This document shows positions 11,640 through 24,257 of a DNA stretch of 64,000 nucleotides, piece after piece. A program made the translations under genes and the position numbers. The stretch comes from Sindora glabra (taxonomy: Eukaryota > Streptophyta > Magnoliopsida > Fabales > Fabaceae), in the NCBI GenBank assembly GCA_020226215.1, contig CM035226.1, positions 93,458,895 to 93,522,894 on the forward strand, read 5' to 3'. Numbering within the stretch: position 1 is the stretch's first letter; each line of letters begins with the position of its first letter. The notes under the pieces were generated by a model. That model had not been told where the DNA came from. It did no database searches and saw nothing but the letters and a program-made list of their open reading frames with translations.

Positions 11640-12191
11640 TGGGCATTGGCAAAAGGTAATCAGTCAACAAAATAGTACCGTTTTCATACCTCATTGGTTC
11701 ATTTCCTACGGCCTTACAAAGAGATTTTTTTTAAAGAAAAAAGTCTTCCATGCTCTTATAAATAAAAGACATTTTCTCAATTTCTATAATTTTTAATAAT
11801 TTAAAAATTAAAAATTGTGTTTTTAATTTGTACATAAACAACGTAAATTTGATAAATGAATAATAAAATTAACAATTATTTTTTATTTATTAAGTATGAT
11901 TAAAGTCATATTGTATAGTTAGAGCATATAAAAATCTGTCAAAGAAATTAAACTCCACAGATGCATCAACAAACCAGCTGACTCTGTCTAGACTTAGTAA
12001 TATACAGTCGTTTTATCTTCCAGTTTTGAACAAACAAATTGGTGATTTTGGTATATCTTGAAGCGTTGAAGATAATGGTTAGGTGGTCACAAACTATTCC
12101 ACACAATGAGAAATTCAGCGGTAAATAAAAAATAAAATATAAAAAAGGAAGTGGTTTTGATTGATTAACTTGCACCATCAATGTTTAACTC
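11640..12191 (+). promoter_or_regulatory. Upstream region of the LRR receptor kinase, interrupted by a 0.2-kb indel
   Basis: Homologous to 7005-7290. Relative to that copy it contains about 215 extra AT-rich bases at roughly 11,723-11,938. The extra block is flanked by ACAAAGAGA and TCAAAGAAA, which could be a small target duplication. It is read as the promoter of the kinase from position and duplication; no factor site is claimed. Confidence 0.5.
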
Positions 12192-12199
12192 TATATAAA
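12192..12199 (+). promoter_or_regulatory. TATA box of the LRR receptor kinase
   Basis: TATATAAA lies 79 bp before the ATG at 12,278, within the usual range for a plant core promoter with a short 5' leader. Confidence 0.6.
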
Positions 12200-12277
12200 C
12201 AGAATATCATCCTCATATCAGTACAGCTGTTTGCAAATTATACACCCCCAGAGAACGCCTTTGTGTTCTTCATTCCA

Positions 12278-15200
12278 ATGAAGCCTCTCTCTTTCTTGTT
12301 CTATCCTCTTTGGTTCATATACCTTCAACTTGTCCTGCTTTCTTCTTTCAACTTCTTGTTGCAGGTTCAACCTAGCAGACGTGCCTCTGCATTAGGAAAC
12401 CAATCCGATCATTTGGCATTGCTCAAATTTAGAGAATCCATTTCCAAAGACCCGTATGATATTTTTGCATTCTGGAACAGTTCGACACACTTTTGTAACT
12501 GGCCAGGAATCAGGTGTGGCCATCGACATCGTCAAAGAGTTACAAGCCTAGAACTACAAGGATGTGCATTGCATGGAGTTATATCGCCTCATGTTGGCAA
12601 CCTCTCTTTTTTGAGAAGCCTCAACCTCCGAAACAATAGCATCTCTGGCATAATTCCACAGGAGTTGGGTCGTTTATTCCGATTGCAACGACTCTGGCTC
12701 ACCAACAACTCTTTGTTGGGGGAAATTCCTACCAACTTGACTAGCTGTTCTGAACTAAGGAGCTTAAGTCTACAAGGAAATGGGCTTGTTGGCCAAATAC
12801 CAATGAAGATCGGGGCTCTCCATAAGCTTCAAAAATTGTCTCTTGGTAACAATAGTTTATCAGGATAATTTCCTGCTTCTCTATGGAATCTTTCTTCCCT
12901 TGAGTATCTTGGTGTTGCCAGAAACAACTTAGAGGGAAAAATACCAGAAGGAATAGGCTGGCTAAACCTGAAATATTTCGTAATACACGAAAACCAACTC
13001 TCTGGTATGCTTCCTTCTTCACTTTACAATATATCTTCTCTTGTTGTAATCTCTATTACTGAAAATAAGTTGAAAGGCTCTCTTCCTTCCAACATGTTCC
13101 TCAACCTTCCCAATCTCCAAGGGTTTTGGGCGGGGAGGAATCAACTCTCGGGCTTGATTCCAATTTCCATCGTAAATGCATCAAAAATTGAATTATTTGA
13201 TGTACAAAAAAACAATTTTGCGGGACAGGTTCCAAACTTAGGGAAGCTGCGAGATCTTTGGTTTCTGGGTTTAGCTGAAAATAATCTAGGCAAAAATTCG
13301 TCAAAGGATCTGGAGTTTATGAAGTATTTGACAAACTGCACTAAGTTAACTATTTTGGATATAAATACCAATAATTTTGGAGGTACTTTGCCTGACTTGA
13401 TAGGCAATTTATCCGACCAAATCCATGAGCTATACATGGGTTCCAATCATATATACGGAAAGATTCCCGAAACAACTGGGAAACTCATTAACTTAATTGC
13501 CTTGGCCATGGAAAACAACAATTTGATAGGGAAAATTCCATATGCTTTTGGAAGGTTTGAAAAGATGCAATTATTATCCTTGTGGGGAAACAAAATTTCA
13601 GGAAAAATACCTTCCTCTATAGGCAATCTCAGCCAATTATTTGATCTAGAATTGGAGTATAATATGCTAGAAGGAAACATTCCTTTGAGTATTGGCAATT
13701 GCAAAAATTTACAGTTCTTAGACCTATCATGAAATAATCTTAGAGGAGTCATACCCTTAGAGGTTTTCGGTCTTCCATCTCTATCAATCCTGTTAAACTT
13801 GTCACATAACTCATTAAGTGGCAACCTACCATTTGAAATAGGTAAGTTAACAAACATCAATACATTGGATGTTTCTTGGAATCATCTCATTGGTGATATT
13901 CCTAAAACTATTGGAGATTGCATGAGCTTGGAGTATCTTTATTTACAAGGGAATTTATTCTATGGAAATATACCTTCTTCTTTGGCTATGCTAAAAGGTC
14001 TTCGATATTTAGACTTGTCAAGAAACAACTTGTCTGGAGCAATTCCAAAACTTTTGCAAAATATATCAGTTTTGGAATACTTGAATGTCTCTTTTAACAT
14101 GTTGGATGGTGAGGTGCCAAAGGAAGGTGTTTTTGATAATGCAAGTCAAATATCAATTGTGGGAAATGATAAGCTTTGCGGTGGTATCTCAAAATTACAC
14201 TTACCACCATGTCCTAAGAAAGTCAAGAAACATAGTAAGCACCATAATGTCATCATACAAATAGTAATAATTTGTATGGTTGGGTTCTTCCTACTATTGT
14301 CATCTTTTTTTGGTTTGTATTTAATGAGAAGAAGGACGAGGAAATCATTTTTCACTTCATCATCAATTGAACAATTTCCCAAGGTGTCATATCAAAGCCT
14401 ACACCAAGCAACTAATGCATTCTCAATTAACAACTTGATCGGATCAGGATCCTATGGCTCTGTTTATAAAGGTAAACTTGAGTCTGAAAGTAGCATAATT
14501 GCCATAAAGGTCTTCAACCTTCAAAAGAGGGGAGCTTATAAGAGTTTCATTACTGAATGCAGTGCACTCAAAAGCATTCGGCATAGGAATCTAGTTAAAA
14601 TTTTAACATGTTGCTCTAGCTTAGATTACAAAGGGCTTGAATTTAAAGCTCTAGTTTTTGAGTATATGGAGAATGGAAGCTTAGAACAACGATTGCATCC
14701 AAGGACCGAAATCAAAGGTCAATTAAGGAAATTAGACCTTGATCAAAGGTTGAACATCATTATTGACATTGCTTATGCATTACATTATCTTCACCATGAA
14801 TGTGAGCAGCCCATCATTCATTGTGATTTGAAGCCAAGCAATATTCTTTTGGATGACAACATGGTTGCTCATGTTAGTGATTATGGCTTGGCAAGAGTTC
14901 TTTCAACCATAGATGACAAGCAAACCAATACAACTGGAATAAAGGGGACTATTGGCTATGCACCACCAGGTATGGTTCCATATTATTATTTTAGACTTCA
15001 AATCTAATAAATTCAACTATATTTTTTACATTCCCTTTGATTTTGTGTAAATATGGTAATTACAAGTTTTAGAAACATTGACTATTTGCATAAAACCTAT
15101 CAGAATATGGCATGGGATTTCAGTTGTCTACTCAAGGTGATTTGTATAGCTTTGGAATTCTTATACTCGAGATTTTTACTGGAAAGAGACCCACGGATGA

Positions 15201-15465
15201 AATGTTTAAAGATGGCTAGAATCTTCATAACTATGTTGAGGTGGCCTTTCCAAGTAACCTTGTGCAAATTTTAGATCTTGTTCAACAAAAATCAAGCAGC
15301 GAATATGAAAACATGGAAATGTCCTGTAAGATTCATCCTAATGAAGAGAAGTGTTTGGTTTCACTCTTTGAGATAGGACTTGCATGCTCCATGGAATCAC
15401 CAAAAGAAAGAATGAATATGGTAGAAGTATCGAAAAGATTAAACCAAATTAGAAAGGCTCTTTGA
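12278..15465 (+). pseudogene. LRR receptor-like Ser/Thr kinase, subfamily XII (EFR/Xa21-like), with three in-frame stops
   Basis: Would encode a plasma-membrane pattern-recognition receptor of about 1,020 residues. Exon 1 is 12,278-14,969 and exon 2 is 15,104-15,465, with a 134-bp GT-AG intron in the late kinase domain, the usual site in this subfamily. Order: signal peptide (about 1-40), LRRNT with the ALLKFRESISKDP block and a Cys pair (CNWPGIRC), about 20 leucine-rich repeats, a membrane helix near residues 655-680, and a kinase domain with the glycine loop GSGSYGSVYKG, the lysine in IAIKVF, HCDLKPSNILL in place of HRD (a non-RD kinase) and DYGLAR in place of DFG. Stops interrupt the frame: TAA 12,866-12,868, TGA 13,730-13,732 and TAG 15,217-15,219. 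Frame and splice sites are otherwise kept, so the gene died recently, or some stops are sequence errors. The ATG at 12,278 was chosen because the signal peptide starts there. A polyadenylation-like AATAAA lies at 15,531. Confidence 0.9.
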
Positions 15466-15711
15466 GGTGGTGGAATCAACACAAATTGTCTCCATGAGTA
15501 ATATTTGTTCTAGGTCTTGTAATTTTTTTGAATAAATTTTCAGGATTTCTTTTGTTCTACAAATTTCCTAAAAGTTTTCTCAAGTTAATATTAGACTTAT
15601 TTACCTTTTTTAATGATGATCAAAAGTCTTCGTATATGTAGAATGTGTATGAAGTATCTACTTTTCATATCTTTATACATTTCGTGGCAACATGGATTCA
15701 TAATTCTAATT

Positions 15712-15998
15712 AAGGAAATGCTAACAAGAGCCCCTAGCCTATTAAGCATTAATTATATATGCTCAAACTAATCAAATTTAATATTTTATTTCATTTTTAG
15801 TAATATAAAAATGATAATATAATTAATATTAGAATCACATTTAATATTTTGTTTTTTTATTAATACATTATTCTTAAAATTAGTGTCCCTTATTAAATTA
15901 TATTATTAAAAATAAAAATAAAAAATAAATCTAATTAGATAGGTATACATTATTAATGCTTAACAATAATCCTAAGTATTGTCATTAGCATTTGCCTT
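15712..15998. mobile_element. 287-bp MITE with terminal inverted repeats
   Basis: The ends are inverted copies: AAGGAAATGCTAAC on the left matches the complement of GCATTTGCCTT on the right, and the pairing continues through the TTAAGCATTAAT block inside. The interior is AT-rich and non-coding. It lies 250 bp downstream of the receptor kinase. The flanking bases are TA-rich, so the target duplication cannot be fixed and the superfamily is uncertain. Confidence 0.6.
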
Positions 15999-16589
15999 TA
16001 ATATGATCCCTTATAATATTATTATTCTTATATAATTATTTTTATTAGAGTACATACATAGTGGAGAAATTCTCTCTAGCCTAGTGAAAAAAAGAAAAGT
16101 TAGTTGGAGAATTATTTATTGTACTAATTTTTTTAATATAAATCAATAATAATTTTTTAGTGGTAGTAAGTACGCAACTAGGCAAGTAAGAATCTCTCGT
16201 ATGGAGTGGATTTTTATTGAATTAACCCTATTACTTTAAAATAGTGTAGTAAATTTAACATTAGATCATGTTATATTTGTAGTTGTAAAAATAATTTTAA
16301 ATGATACTTCTGTGTAGAACTAACTTTCATATGTATATTGAAAAAATAATGTAAAAATTATTTTTTTACTTCAATTAATATAATTTATGGCAAATTAATA
16401 ATTACCATACATATATAAAAGTGTAATTTTTCTTTCTTTCTCTTTTTGGCTACGAAGTAGTTATTTTATTGAAAATGTGAATAACCAAACTAGCTGACAA
16501 GGGCAAGATATTCTAAAGGACAAAGGTTTCAAGCACAGATGGGAGCTAGGCCATCTACCCCATGCCACACCAAATGGAATATGCTACTC
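15999..16589. other. AT-rich intergenic DNA
   Basis: No gene or confident repeat was recognised. Confidence 0.5.
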
Positions 16590-16965
16590 ACTTGGTAGTC
16601 ACATGAGCCACTACATTACAAGTTCGGAGATACCACAATATCATAGTGTTTTGGGATACTAATAGTTAATTCATAACTTTCTTAAATATTGATTTCACTT
16701 TCCATAGACATTCAATAGCTCCTTTCAAGACTTCAATAGCAACTTTATAATCACTTTCAACATGGACAATTGCCTTAAGGAATTTAAATGCCATTAAGAT
16801 AGCTTTATGGATAGCTAGTAACTTAGCAAATAAGGTCAACCTACATTCATAGTTTTCATACTAAACTTTCAATACACCGCCTATATTATTCCTCACAATA
16901 ACCACCATAAAAGCATAACTAACTGACCAAGTGGCATCAACATTTATTTTAATATGTTTTGAGGA
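16590..16965 (-). pseudogene. RNase H (RVT_3) remnant of a LINE-type retroelement, antisense
   Basis: Reading the minus strand, the fragment shows the plant RVT_3 RNase H signature: KINVDATWS with the first catalytic Asp, then VRNNIGGVLKV, then VESDYKVAIEVLKG with a further Asp, and a terminal RTCNVVAHVTTK block that matches the usual REANxVAHxLAK. The glutamate normally found before LAI appears to be replaced (AKLLAI). Stops interrupt the frame. Such domains end non-LTR retrotransposon polyproteins and also occur as stand-alone genes in plants; the stops and missing neighbours favour a dead fragment. Confidence 0.65.
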
Positions 16966-19199
16966 TGGAGACAGCCAAACTGTGTTGGGTCGTTACTTAT
17001 CGGCTAACATTCCAATAACTAGGCCTAAACTCGAATTGCTACTAGAACCTAGGTTAGCATTCTCTAGTTCAACATCCCTAATTCAATTCTATTATATTCA
17101 AACTTTTTCCAATAGCTTAGAGGAAGTTTTTTCGATTGAGAAAAGGAAAAATCGATGCCTACAAGGATTGTCCATTTTCTCTTGCTTGACATAATCAAGG
17201 AATTAGTCAAGAAGCAGTTTGACTAAGCTAAGTTGAAATATGCATACTAAAGCTTAGCAAAGTAGTAACACACCACCACTACTTTTCTAAGCCCTATTTG
17301 TAATAATGACTTGGTAATAATCACCTACTAGTTTGTTATAACCTTCCGCTCAAGCAAGTGAGAACACGATGATGTGGGAGCCTAATTTTTAAGCCTGTGA
17401 CTTATAAATTCAAGAAGAGTAATAAAGGGAAAGGATTTTTTTTCAAACACAAAAGAACTGATGCAAAAAATGCCCAACACACTTTACTTGCCCTTCCTAG
17501 TACTTTGCTAGTTCTATCATCATTCACAGTAGCACTTGTTATGTAATTGAGCAATTTAGCAAAAAGATCCTACCTTCATACTATTTGAGTAGCAAAGCAA
17601 GATTTTTGGAGTTTTTCAAAGGACATTTTGATGCACTTCCATCCTCAAAAAGAGCTTCACCAAGTGATAATGTTGGTGTTCTTTTAGAATAGCTTTCCTA
17701 GTATGTAATCCTTACACATAATTTATGTTTGCAAATTCTATACCTTATTTGCAATAAAATCTTATTGAGCTTGCATTATTATTAATTGAGGCCCTAACAA
17801 TATATTATGTACTTGAACCCTATATTATCTCTTAATTATTAAAACTATTTTAGATTCACCTTTTGATTACAATTTTAATTTTTAATGGATAAAATAAATT
17901 AGCACACATGATGGGACACATTAGGGTTTATTAGCCTTAACCTTTTGATTTATACACCTGTGAAGTGATAAATTTATCTTATCAGCCATAACTATAAATC
18001 CTTTTGCCATATATCCTCCTTAAGACAATCTTCTACATCAAAAAGGATATGTAAAGGATGTTGACGATAACCAATAGTTTGATATTATGATCGAAAATGC
18101 CAAAAACCTAAAGCCCTATCCAAATGCTGAATAGAGTAATGTTGATCAAAACCAACCCAGTCAAAATCAAAGCACAAATCAGAAGAATGGCCATCGAAAC
18201 CATTACAAATAGACTAGCTAAAAATAATAGAAACAACCTCAACAACAATAGGCCAAACAATGGTTAATAAGTAAACATTAGAGGGTTTACAAGATTACCT
18301 TATGGAATACCCTAAGGCATGCCAATGATTGATAACAATAATAAAATAATTGCTTTTAATGGATGAAGTTAACAAGAAGATAAAATCCAGCATGGAATAT
18401 GGAGATTTGGTTGAGAGTAGTAATTATGACCTAACTTTCTAGAATTTGCAAGTGTTACAATAGCAAATGGTCAATATGCTATCATAATAAATAGCAACCA
18501 TTTTAAAACCAATACTTTAAGAAATGGTTGTTACCTAGACATAAGTCAATCAAACTTTGGAATGAATTGCAAAGTATTTTGACTTCCAACAAGAAGGCAA
18601 TCAGAAGTCAAAAAGGGAATAAATAGAAGGTCACTCTAAATCAGATTACTTTCAAGTTGAACAACCTAAGTTTATCAAAGTAAGGTAGCTAAAAAAGAGA
18701 AAAATTAAGAAGAGTAGCTCACTAAAGACCATGCAATTAAGATGACCAAATGCACGATCCACAACAAAATCATGAGATTTCAAAATAGCAACAAGGAAAA
18801 CAATAAAACCATCAAGGCAAAGAACAAAATATTTAGGCATTAGTTAAAAGGTTATTGAAACAACTTGAATGCTAAATTATGTACCCTAATTATCAAGAGG
18901 CTTTATTGGAATGATCCATTAGCTTAAACTCCCTAAAAAGGTTTAAAATGCCGAAATTCACCACTTTCTCTAGCAAAGACAATTAATCAACTATCAAACA
19001 CATCACAAAATTCATTGTTGAATGCTAAGAGCTAGCTTCAAATGAATTCCTAAAGTTAAGACATTTCCTTTTGTCTTTAACTAGGATTGTTTTCTGTCAG
19101 TATTTGGTAATAACCCTAACTCAATACATTCTTAGCCTTAAATGGACTAACTTTTTCATAGTTAATTCTACTAGGCTTTGCCCACAATTATTTTACCCA
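16966..19199. other. Intergenic DNA without recognised genes
   Basis: Less AT-rich in places (17,000-18,800) than the surroundings, with short interrupted reading frames on both strands, which suggests decayed repeat DNA. No family was recognised. Confidence 0.4.
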
Positions 19200-20693
19200 T
19201 TTTACATACCTAATTGTGTGGAGATAGTCCTTGTTAATCGGCAGAAAACACCATGAATACCGGCTGCCGAAAGCTTTACAAGGTTTGAAAACACATTCGT
19301 CAAGGCAAGGTTACTCCATCTGGGAAAAGATTGAAATTGGATTTATTTGAAGTTGAAGCGGTTCCTTCCCGATTGGCAGAAAACGACATGAATATACAGC
19401 TGCAAGAAGCTACAAAAGTTTGAAAACTCCTTCATTAAGTCAAGATTAACCCATCTCAAGCTTGAAATTGAGTTAATTTTTTTGTTTTCTTTCTTTTTTT
19501 TTTCTCTTTTTAACCCTTTCAACTTAAATGTATTGCCTGTTTTGGTGCATTTTTTAGTGAAAACTAAAGAAAGTAAATTGAGGAATGCAATGTTACACAG
19601 ACTTCGGAAAAGAAGCTAATGATGAGGATTTAATTTAATTGTTCATTTTTGGTATTTTGAATATTAAACCAAAAATTTATTAACACTTAAATTAAATGAT
19701 TATTTTTCTGCTTAAAAAAATTTCTATTCAAACTGAAAAATGGAAAATTTCTTCACTGAACTTCCAAAAATTTTTGTTCAAAACTAGAAAATTTTTTTTT
19801 ACTTGTGGTCTGAAAAAATTTTAGGTCGCTTTCAAGGTGATGAATTCTGAAAAAAACTTATTTTGGTATTGAATTTTATATCAATTTCATTTTTGATTAA
19901 AAAGTTATATCAATTTAGTCCCATAAAATTAAAAATTCTTAAATTTTAATCCTTTCATATATATGATATGATACTATTATAACTGTACAAAACAACTGAA
20001 ATTTAAAAATTTTAATTTTTTTAGGAATTAAATTGATATAAAATTTTAGTCCAAGATAGAATTAATAAAATTAATAAAAATTCAATGGGAAAAAATTAAT
20101 TTTTAGGAAAAAAATTTAAAAAAAAGAAAATGTTGACCCGTACAACCCAAAAAGCAAACTACTTAAACGACGGATGCATAACATTCCTAGAAAAACTTTG
20201 CGTTGAATATATTAAATACATTAATGCTCTCTTGATTTAACCTGTATATTAATGTTCATATGAATTTATCAACTTGAGTTTGGGTAACTCATCAAGGAAT
20301 TTATGCAGCTTCATTAAGTTGAGTTATGGATATGAAGAATGAAGATACGGCAAGACAATATGAGCGTATCTCTGCTTAGGAATCATTATGTGCATTCTGC
20401 AAATTTATTTAAGCCATTGAAAAGAGCCAATGCTTCAGTATATGTTTGAGTGATATGACAACTACAATGCATGCAATGGTTTTATCACAAGGCATTCTCA
20501 CAAATAAATCATAATTAGACTATAAAAATTTTAAAATATATATATATAATACAGTATAAATTAGTTAAATAATGGAGGATTGAAAGAAAGTGAGAAGGAA
20601 AAAAAAATAACTATGATGCATTTCAATAGAGTTCAAATGTATGGTAAAATATAGCAAACCAATTCTTATGTGTATCTTTGTTTTGCTTTATAG

Positions 20694-23600
20694 CGTGACA
20701 AGGCCTCTGGGAAAATCAAGGAACAGCTTGCAGCTATAGCACCAATACTAGAACAGCTATGGAAACAAAAGAAGAGAATCAGAGTTTTCTAATGTACGGT
20801 TCAATATCCAAAAGAATATGCAGAGAGATAACTGGGAGCTTGGACCTTAACGATTGGAAAGGAAATCTTGCTATTGACCAATCTGACTTATCCTTGAAGA
20901 AGCTAGATGATTATCTATCTCAATTCCAGGAGCTCCAAAACGAAAAGATAAATATCGTATATTGTCCCATTTGTCACAAGTTGGTTATGTGCACTAATTG
21001 ACCAGGCAAGCAAACTCCATTTTAAATAAAACTTGGCAAATAAATCAAGTTTAGGATAGAAGTCTTGTAATCCAAATTTGTAATCAATCTAACTTGTGTA
21101 CTATTTCTCCCATTTTTCTTGTTTTGGGATTTTTCTTGTAACTTTGGTTAAGGTAACTTGTTTAATGCAAGTAGCAAAGCACATAACTATGATCCTTACA
21201 TTTTTTTTATCTTTCTATTAGTGTATTTTTGTGGTAAAATTCTATCTAGAGCATGATAAAAAGGCCTTATGATAATTCAAAAATATATATCTATTCCTAT
21301 TGATAGGGCTTTTATTCAAAATACTCTTTAGGGAGAAGGGAGTGCTTAGTGGCCAAGGGTCAAAGTATGTAGCTTGTGTCACCTTTGCACACTTCTAATA
21401 TTATAATAAAACTTCATATGAATAATAGAAATAATCCCTCTTCAATTTGTGATATTCCAAATTTTAGCTAGTTTCGGCCACATTTACTCGTATGTATTTG
21501 TATTGCATATTTAGCACTTGTACACTTTGTGCTATGTGTTGTGCTTTCATTGCTTCTATTTGTACATGTTTGGGTTGCTTTAATTGTTTATATTTTTCTA
21601 TGCTCTTTACTATCTTACTAATATATTTGTCCTCTAAGTGTTATGGAACTAATCCTTGGTTGGTTGCTTTTAAGTAGTCAATAACAAGCACTGCACGATC
21701 TAGTAAGTGATGTTGTCAGCTCATGATTGATGTGAACAATATTTTATTAATATTTTCCTTTATATTTAAGTCTCTTAGGATGATATGATACTTAATTGAA
21801 TCAATTCTACATTGATTTGAGACTAATTGCATTAATTTGAACTTGATTGAATTTCGGGCTTAATGCTGAATTTTTGGCACTATTTTAGTTTTTTTTATCA
21901 TAATTTGAGCTCTGAATGTCAAATTTGGATGATCCTTATACCACTGGAAAGTTAAGAAAAAGTTCTACAACTCTCTAGTTTGTTTGAAAGCCCAATTTTG
22001 CCATCTTGGAGGTCAAAATTAAGTACGAAATTAGCTAAATATTGTTATTTTGATCCAGACTCAACCCTATCGCAATGATTAATTCATATATGGAGTTCGA
22101 AGTATCCAATTGATGCAAGGTTAAGTCTAATTATTTCTTAAGATCCATATCTCATCATTCACAAATCCTTTTTGAAGAAACTAAGTCATCTTGAAGGCTA
22201 AAGAAGACAGATTTATGGTTGATTATGTTAACTTGGACTAGATTGAGCTATCTATAGTATTTTGGATATAACTTAAGCTAGGAATGTCAAATTGGGTTAA
22301 AATTTTAAGGGTAGATTCTTAAAACACTAAGCTACAAGTTTGTAGTTAAGGCCTAATCCTAATTATACCTCAAAGGCTGTCAATAGTTATAAAGAAGATC
22401 AAAGCATAAAAAGAGAAGGAAGAAAAAAACAAATAGTTTTCGAGTTCTTTGATTTTTATTTTTGTTTTTCTCTCTTCAATGGAAGGCTAATTCCCTCTGA
22501 GTTGATTCATAGAATTTTGAGGCTCTTCTCCTCTTGGATTATGAGATTTTAAATTGTATGTTGATATTTGTAATTGATTTCTCTTTTTCTTCATCTATCT
22601 TCTCTGATTTGCATGGGTTGGTTGATTTGAATGTTAATTTGATATAATCTTGATTCAATTCTAAGGTTCATGGTTGAGAATTGGTAGTGAATTTTGGTTA
22701 ATTAATCATAATTTTTTATAGGAGAAAAGGAGATGAATAGATGGTTTACAATTTTGAATTAATTTATTTAATTTGGTTGAATTTTATCTTTAAATTAGTT
22801 TTGATCTAGCTTAGGAGTTATGGCGATTGTCTAACTTTGCTAATCTTAATCAATCAGACCTGAGATGATTATCTAGCTTAGAGTTCATGAATTGTTGCAA
22901 GAATTCTGGATTATTCAAGGCTAAAAAAACAACTGCAAAATCTAGTTTATAGTGATCTATGACTAATCCTCCGAAGAGACCTTGAATTCCTTGGATTGCC
23001 TGTTTTTATTCATTAATATTCCTTGTTTTTGTTGCTATTGTTCTATTGATTATGCTGTTAATCTTTTGCTATTATTTTCTGCTTGCTTTGAACTCGAAAA
23101 TCCTCCCCTAATCTAGTTCCACATTTATTTTGAATTTTGAATTCTACAGTGCATGATTAATTTGCATTATGTATTAGTTTAAAGTTTGCACATTTTGTAT
23201 TTGATTAATTGCATAAGTAGTTAGCATTCTATTTTACTTTGGTATTTCAATATAATTTTACATTCAAAACATAATTAGTAAGTAATCATAGAGAATTATT
23301 AAAAATGATTTTTAGAGATTCAACCTGGTTCATATCATTTTGCTGCAAACTTTTTTAAGAATCAATAATTTAATTTGGCCGATTTGACAGCCACGATCAA
23401 TGACACCATACCATGCATTGTATGGTCATCGTTAGAAAACCTAATTTGACTCACTCATTGATAAAATGCTGACTATTATATTATTTTGATTATTTGGCAA
23501 AGTGAAAGGTTGCATAAGGCTATTGAATTTGTGAGTACTATGCATGATCTTTTCTGTGTACTTGGAATGGATATCTTTAGCACTATAACTGAGATTCATT

Positions 23601-23725
23601 CAAGCTTAAATGATGCCACTGGTGTTCAATCCAAAAGCATAAACAATGAAACTTTATCCATATTAACTAAATAGTCTTAACACTAAAAAAAAGATAAGAA
23701 GCTAAGGTGGCGCCATTTTTTAGTT
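20694..23725 (+). pseudogene. MAP65 microtubule-associated protein fragment, copy 1
   Basis: Two exons of a 65-kDa microtubule-associated protein (MAP65/PRC1/Ase1 family, a microtubule cross-linker). Exon A (20,694-20,947) follows a TTTATAG acceptor and encodes KIKEQLAAIAPILEQLW, then, after a frameshift and stop near 20,790, DQSDLSLKKLDDY and FQELQNEK. Exon B (about 23,502-23,725) encodes RLHKAIEFVSTMHDL, CVLGMDIFSTITE and GVQSKSINNETLS, ending in stops at the expected LAKT block. The donor after exon A reads AT where copy 2 keeps GT. The intron holds a 2.4-kb insertion. No upstream or downstream MAP65 exons are seen, so only a small middle part of the coiled-coil N-terminal half was duplicated. 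Confidence 0.85.
20970..23405 (+). mobile_element. 2.4-kb insertion in the MAP65 fragment intron, LTR-like
   Basis: Defined by comparison: copy 2 runs continuously from ATACTGTCCC into ATCATGCATCGTG, while copy 1 has about 2.4 kb between the matching blocks. The insert has no coding region. Its composition (tracts like TCAAATTTGGATGATCC and GTTCTACAACTCTC, and a late GATTCAACCTGGTT block) resembles long terminal repeats of plant Ty3-type elements. Neither terminal TG...CA nor a target duplication could be fixed, so the class is tentative. A solo LTR or non-autonomous element is possible. Confidence 0.55.
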
Positions 23726-24257
23726 GACATCCTTCCTTTGAAATTTCAAAGATTTTTATGTTTTATAATTAAAAAAAAAAAGGCAATCATATTGGTTTCT
23801 TATTTTACACTGACTTCTTTATGTTATGACATTTGCTTATTATAATAACTAGTGTATAAAACTGAATTTCTTATATTTAGATACAAATTGTTTTGAATAA
23901 AAGAAAAATTAAAGAAGTTAGTTATTTTAGTAAACTGATGTTGAAATTATGTTTTTTTTTTAATATAGTACATTGTTTTTTCATTTGAAATTGACGTAGA
24001 AAGTAATTAAGATAGTAGTTGTTAGATAACTAACTTGTTATACTAGGCTATTACCACCATAAACATAATACGTTGGATATTATATGTCGGTTTTAGTATA
24101 CAATTAATCAACGTGGAAAATCAAACAATATCATTTTGATCTTCAAATAATTCACATGAATGAGAGTGAGAAATAGATGGCAATATCTAATTCAGTGCCA
24201 AAGTATATAGTGTAGAGTTTTTCAATTTACTTCACGAGATTTGTTGTGCCCCAAGGT

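Larger units (their letters stand above)
19200..24257 (+). repeat. Duplicated segment, copy 1 (with MAP65 fragment)
   Basis: Matches 52,775-55,281 in the same orientation along its whole length, including non-coding parts: the ATCGGCAGAAAAC block near 19,240, the TGGTGCATTTTTT block near 19,545, the CTCTTGATTTAACCT block near 20,230 and the MAP65 exons. Introns and flanks are shared, so this was a DNA duplication, not retroposition. Copy 1 is longer mainly because of the insertion at about 20,970-23,405. Confidence 0.85.

Noticed and set aside
12741..13860. Minus-strand ORFs across the LRR region
   Set aside because: Shadows of the leucine-rich repeat codons of the receptor kinase.
18100..18850. 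Asn-rich reading frames as a gag or nucleoprotein gene
   Set aside because: Interrupted by stops in all frames and lacking any recognisable zinc knuckle or capsid motif.
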